Assembly: GCA_963575745.1 (NCBI GenBank)
Contig: CAUYUJ010019263.1
Coordinates: 37,501-101,500, forward strand
Reading direction: 5' to 3'
DNA from: Prorocentrum cordatum
Lineage: Eukaryota; Sar; Dinophyceae; Prorocentrales; Prorocentraceae
DNA length: 64,000 nt
Below the pieces are notes generated by a model, which was not told the origin of the DNA, made no database searches, and was given only the letters and a program-made list of their open reading frames with translations. Position numbers and translations under genes: made by a program. How positions within the stretch are numbered: position 1 is the stretch's first letter; each line of letters begins with the position of its first letter. This document shows, in pieces, positions 60,099 through 64,000 of this stretch.

Positions 60099-61481
60099 GA
60101 GGAGCAGGTTAGGTTAGGTTAGGTTAGGACAGCCCCGAGGGGAGTCTCGCAAGACTAAAACAATGGGGGGGGAAGTGGCACCCCTCAGAGAGGGATTTGT
60201 TACCCTGGAGGACAGAGCTCCCCACACTCTGACCAGGGCCCGCGACGGGGTGCCACGACCCAATACTACTCCTCAGCCTGGTGAGCCTCCTTGGCACGCA
60301 CTCGCTATGCGAGGGCGGCCATCCGTCTCTCATACTCAGGGACGGTGGGGGCACTCGAATGGGCCGAAGGAACAGACGTTCGGGCAAGAGTCTTACAACG
60401 CGGCTTGGGGACCACAGACATTGCAGTGACCGCAGCAGCTCTATCGATCAATTGACGGACACGGCTACTGGGGCCCAGGCCTCGCGAGTACTTGCTTAAT
60501 ACCTCGCGTCCCTTCCTTGAGGGTCGTTGGCACTCCTTGTCGAGATTACGGGAGCACCTCTGGGCCCAGCAGCCGCATCGAACGCACAGGAACTGAAGCC
60601 GATTCTTCTTGGCTTGCGATGGCTCTGGGGCTCTGGGGTGGATCTCGTGAGAGGCCACACCTACTATCAGGTGCCCCAGGGAACGGCGGACGACCTGACG
60701 AACGAACTCGGGGGCCCCAGAGCAACCCAGAGCCTCTTGGGGGGTACCCTCATGGGCGACCACCAGACAATGCTTGCACTGCATACCTAGCGGTCCACTC
60801 TCCCACTCGTGCCACCCTGGAGCTGACTTTACAGAACGGTGACGGGCAAAGGGCCTAACGCGCTTCGCTCGGGACTGGAAGACTGGTAGCACACTAGCTG
60901 CAAGCTTAACAAAGTTACTGGCGGTCTCTACTTCTGACTCTAAGCGATTAGCCGCCTCGGGTCCGATGGGAGTGTGCATCTTGAGAGCCTCCTTGGCGTG
61001 GAGGTCCGCAGCGCGGTTACCTTTCGCAGGCGCCCGCTCCTCAGGCGGCAAGTTATCTATCACGCCCTCGCTTCGATGCGCCTTTACATGCTGGAGGGAC
61101 CTAATGTGGCCGTGCCCACTGAGGGAGCGGGCGAAGGCCGAAACGCCAGCGAACACCTTGCTCGCACGAAGCTGTTCGTGCTCAGGAAGGCGGGCCTGGC
61201 TTACTGCTGCTTTACAATCGGCATGCATGCATGTACTGCGATCAGCGATCTGGCAAGCGACAGCAATCGAGAAGTTTTCAGCCATCGCGGGGGACTGCGG
61301 AAAGCCTCCAGGCACAGTGCGACGCACTACCGAGAGGGTGGCCTCGGCCTGGGGGTCACACAGTACTACCGCATACGCAGCACGCTGAAAACAAGACAAA
61401 ATCGGCATGGTGCTGCTTCCGTCCACCGCGATGTGAAGGTTGTCGCTATGACCGACGAATTGCACAGACTTCTCGGGGGGG
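60099..61481 (-). mobile_element. 5'-truncated LINE with intact RNase H
   Basis: A minus-strand frame (about 61470 to 60305) begins in the host repeat and becomes LINE at QFVGHSDNLHIAVDGSS. RNase H residues are present: D in AVDGSS, E in AMAENF, D in CMHADCKAAV, and GNRAADLHAKEAL with its Asp. A QCKHCL pair and CVRCGCWA ... KEC (C-x2-C-G-x2-A-x10-C) follow, as in the relic at 4.6-5.4 kb. Endonuclease and reverse transcriptase are missing, typical of 5' truncation. The 3' end carries (CCTAA)n at 60107-60128. The flanks join to give a continuous U300 unit. Confidence 0.82.
60107..60128. repeat. GGTTA repeat, LINE 3' tail
   Basis: Four to five GGTTA units (CCTAA on the LINE strand) at the LINE 3' boundary. 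Many LINEs end in short simple repeats, which explains it better than a telomeric origin. Confidence 0.8.
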
Positions 61482-61830
61482 TCCTCTTGGGCCGTCTGGG
61501 GGCATTTCGGGACGGAACGCCAGAATTGTCCCCTTGGGGCTCCTGCTCTTGAGCCCCTCTTGGCGCCGTCTTGGGGTTCTCTGAGGCCGTCTTGGGCGGC
61601 TCGGAACCCTCTTGGCCTGTCTTGGGGGCCGCTTGTAGGCCTCTTGGCACGTCTCGGGGCGGTCTTGGGGGCCTCTCGGGACGTCGTGGAGCGTCGGAAG
61701 CTCGAAGATCGATGACCCAAAGAACACGGGAACACCTGAGGGCAATCGTTGTTTTTATTGCCTCCCTTGGGGCTCTCTGGGGAGCGCTCGTCGAGTTCCC
61801 CTGGGCCGTCGTGGAGCTATTTGGGGCCGT

Positions 61831-61970
61831 CCGGAAGCCACGCGGGACATCTAGAAGCCTTACAGTCGGACTTGATTGGAGAGGACACGCGAGAGGACAC
61901 AGGACCCTTCCGAGGGCCACGTTGCCACACGAAGGTGCCCTTGATCTGGCAGGGTCGACCTACACCCTGC
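61831..61970. other. Unassigned spacer
   Basis: Short mixed sequence between the U300 unit and MITE-G copy 2; nothing recognised. Confidence 0.5.
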
Positions 61971-62129
61971 GAAATGCTTTAGAAATCATGGGTTAAGAAA
62001 TTGATAGTCTCAGAACTTAAATAAAAACCCAGAATGTCCATTCAAATCTTAGGATTTACATTGAAACATTAAGAATAATCGAGACTCTGGCCGAAAACGT
62101 AGGTTTTCTTGAGCATCGCCCAAGGTGTA
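61971..62129 (+). mobile_element. MITE-G copy 2
   Basis: TACACCCTGCGAAATGC to GCATCGCCCAAGGTGTA, the ends inverted at about 11 of 15 positions inside flanking TA, so a TA duplication is plausible. Landmarks match 42139-42307. Non-coding. Confidence 0.75.
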
Positions 62130-62279
62130 CTAATCCGGGCCGCCTGTATGGTGTTTCTTTGACGCAACTTAAAGCCGCCTGGGCAGCTCGCGGGCCGCTT
62201 GGTAGGCTCCCCGGAGAGAGCCCAGCGCCCCCCCTGGCGACCAGAGGCAGCTGGGAGAAGGCCCCCGATGTGGTGCCCC

Positions 62280-62482
62280 GACTTATGTGCATATGTGTAT
62301 GTATATGCATATGTATGTATGTATGCATGTCTGTCTGTCTGCCTGCCTGTCTGTACGTATGTATGTATGTATATATATATATATGTATATATACATATGT
62401 GTGTATACATGCATGCATGTATGTATGTATACATGCATGCATGCATGTATATCTGTATCTATGTATGTATATATACTATGTC
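62280..62482. repeat. TATG and CTGC tetranucleotide tract
   Basis: TATGTATG, CTGTCTGC, GCATGCATG and (TA)n runs. ORFs rich in Cys, Met, Tyr and Val on one strand and His, Ile and Thr on the other are artefacts. Confidence 0.93.
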
Positions 62483-62837
62483 GCTCGTACCAAGGGGCGC
62501 CAAAGGGTCCTCAGACGGCCTAGGGCACGCGGCTGGGGTCTGCGAGAGCCTTAGCTGCTCGACGAATTTGGTAGTGATATGCAGGCAGTCCTACCTCTTG
62601 GGGGGCAAGGGCCAGACATACGACGCACATTGTAACAATGAAAAACCATGACAATGGCCTTGATTTGCAAATGATTGAGAGCTCCGTCAAAGCCAAGCCT
62701 TGCTGCTAAGTCAGATGGCGGATCTGCTCCGAAAGCCAGACACCACAGCGACGATTTTCTCACATAGTGCCGAAATGTATCATTCTTGCCGTCGCCACAG
62801 CATCCAAGAAGGCAATTGCTGGTGCCACCTTGAAGGT
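62483..62837. other. No gene recognised
   Basis: Mixed sequence between microsatellites; no coding or element termini seen. Confidence 0.5.
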
Positions 62838-63120
62838 GTATGTGTATATATATATATATGTATATATACAATGTACCATGTATGCATGTGTAGATGCATG
62901 TGCATGTGCCCGTGTACATGTACGTGTACGTGTATGCATGTGTGTATGTATAACTGACGGGATGGATGAAGTCATGAACGAATGTCTCTACACAGACACA
63001 TCATTCATACACGTGCACGTATGTATGTATTTCTGCTTATGCAACACAGATATTGACATCCGTATGTGGTGCCCGCTTTGGTATGTTTGCGTAAACATGT
63101 GCGTGCATGCACGCAAGTGT
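62838..63120. repeat. TA and TGCATG/TGTACG microsatellites
   Basis: TATATA at 62846-62868, then GTGTACATG and GTATGCATG repeats to about 62950 and weaker ones to 63115. Confidence 0.85.
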
Positions 63121-64000
63121 AAATCCGCAGAGGTGCCTGGAGGCACGACAGGTCCCTTCGAATTCTCTGTGCCGAGAACTGTCGATATTCTTTTAGGGCC
63201 GAGGGACCAAACTCCCAAATCTTCTGGGCGCTCTCTGGAGCTACTAGGGTCGGTCGCATGGGTTTTCGAGAGGCCAGGGGGCGTCAAGGTGGGCCACGAA
63301 GGCCCCAAGTGGCCACCAGGAGGGTTCAAGATGGCCCTGACTCGCCCAAATGTTGCCCCAAGACGCCCAAGATGGCCCCAAGATGACCCAAGAGGCCCCC
63401 GAGACGCCCTCACAATCCTCCTCATCCTCACCACGGCTCTCCCAAGCCTGGAGGCACGAAATGACACACACTGACAACCTCTCGTGCCCCATCGAACAGC
63501 TGCCACCCAGAATGCTGGTCTGGCACGGCGGCGGGACTTGCTGCAAGCAGCTGGTTTCTGGTCGTGGGCCCTGGTCTTGTAGATGGCACCCCGTGACATG
63601 ATTGAGTCCAGTGTATGTGCTCTGGCGGGAAAAGTTTTGTTTGCATGAAGGCCCGATCACGAAACTTGCCAGCTTCCCAACTGATGGGGAGGGGCTCCAC
63701 CATGCTAGAACAGGCTGAAAAGAAAGAGGACGGGGACGAGAGAGACAGAACGAGAGAACGAGCGAGAGAGAGGATTCAGACGCGAGATGCCTAATGCGGC
63801 CGTCTAGCGGCTGGCAAGAAACGCCATCTGTGCAAACACACTCGGACAGCATTGTGCACCGTGCCAACCGGAATCTACCTTAATCGCTACGGCGGGCATC
63901 ATGTGTTCCGGTTTGTGCGGTGCACGAATCGTACCCTAGCGATCGTCGATCGTCGGTGCGGTGTGATCGTCGATCATACCGAACAGCCCACCCTGTCAGA
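63121..64000. other. No gene; reverse U300-like segment
   Basis: 63285-63430 reads GATGGCCCCAAGATGACCC and similar, the inverse of U300 vocabulary. 63725-63775 is GAGA-rich. The last 60 bp contain ATCGTCGATCGTC repeats that run off the window. No gene recognised. Confidence 0.5.

Larger units (their letters stand above)
57925..61830 (+). repeat. U300 dispersed unit, three copies, one split twice
   Basis: Copy 1 is 57925-58170. Copy 2 is 58180-58427, resumes at 60065-60098 and joins 61482 onward after two insertions. Copy 3 ends near 61830. Order in each: CCGTCTTGGGG-type repeats; GTCGTGGAGCGTCGGAAGCT or similar; a GAACAC string; a T run; CTTGGGGC; GGGAACGCTC.TCGAG; TCCTCTTGGGCCGTCTGGGG; GGGCTCCTGC. 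The T run in the middle is the target of the retrocopy. Confidence 0.78.

Noticed and set aside
60107-60128. TTAGG-like interstitial telomere repeat
   Set aside because: Only four to five units, positioned exactly at a LINE 3' boundary; dinoflagellate telomeres are reported as TTTAGGG. A LINE tail explains it better.

Overview
This window looks like non-coding, repeat-saturated nuclear DNA of a dinoflagellate. The strongest evidence is at 60021-60042 (minus strand), where the 22-nt dinoflagellate trans-spliced leader is present in full (D position = T) at the 5' end of a processed gene copy. The very high GC, the near absence of host genes, the decayed LINE copies with RNase H and the copia-like retroelement fit that lineage. 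No rRNA, tRNA or CRISPR was recognised. Names such as MITE-A or E-family are labels coined here from internal sequence comparison, not database names.

Layout. 0-6 kb: two tandem repeats (152 bp and 66 bp units), a CCGTCTTGGG-rich repeat, 1.75 kb of GAT-type triplets, then a minus-strand LINE tail. 6-16 kb: a second LINE relic interrupted by an inverted-repeat element, further short elements, triplet tracts and minisatellites. 16.5-17.5 kb: one plausible host gene (minus), a secreted coiled-coil protein with one frameshift. 17.9-18.3 kb: a dispersed repeat carrying a 173-bp element with a clean 5-bp target duplication. 19196-26684: a complete Ty1/copia-type LTR retrotransposon with 70-bp LTRs, a half-tRNA-Met primer site and a 2,243-residue polyprotein. 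27-29.9 kb: triplet tracts and degenerate repeats. 29.9-55.6 kb: five copies of an internally tandem E-family element, an inverted array of GC-rich modules (31.5-37.3 kb), a 2-kb hairpin satellite (37.6-39.7 kb), a 700-bp inverted repeat (40.3-41.0 kb), several MITE-like families and a large LINE relic (50-54 kb). 57.9-61.8 kb: a repeat unit that received two retroinsertions, a spliced-leader-tagged retrocopy of an RgpF-like glycosyltransferase and a 5'-truncated LINE. 62-64 kb: tetranucleotide microsatellites and sequence without recognisable genes.

How it fits together. Almost everything here is product or substrate of retrotransposition and of small inverted-repeat elements. LINE-type machinery plausibly made the retrocopy, since its poly(A), 21-bp target duplication and T-rich nick site fit target-primed reverse transcription. 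Several elements are nested, and related empty sites inside the window allow insertions to be read directly. Host function is limited to the coiled-coil gene and the decayed retrocopy. All domain assignments are by eye from motifs and spacing; no search was run.
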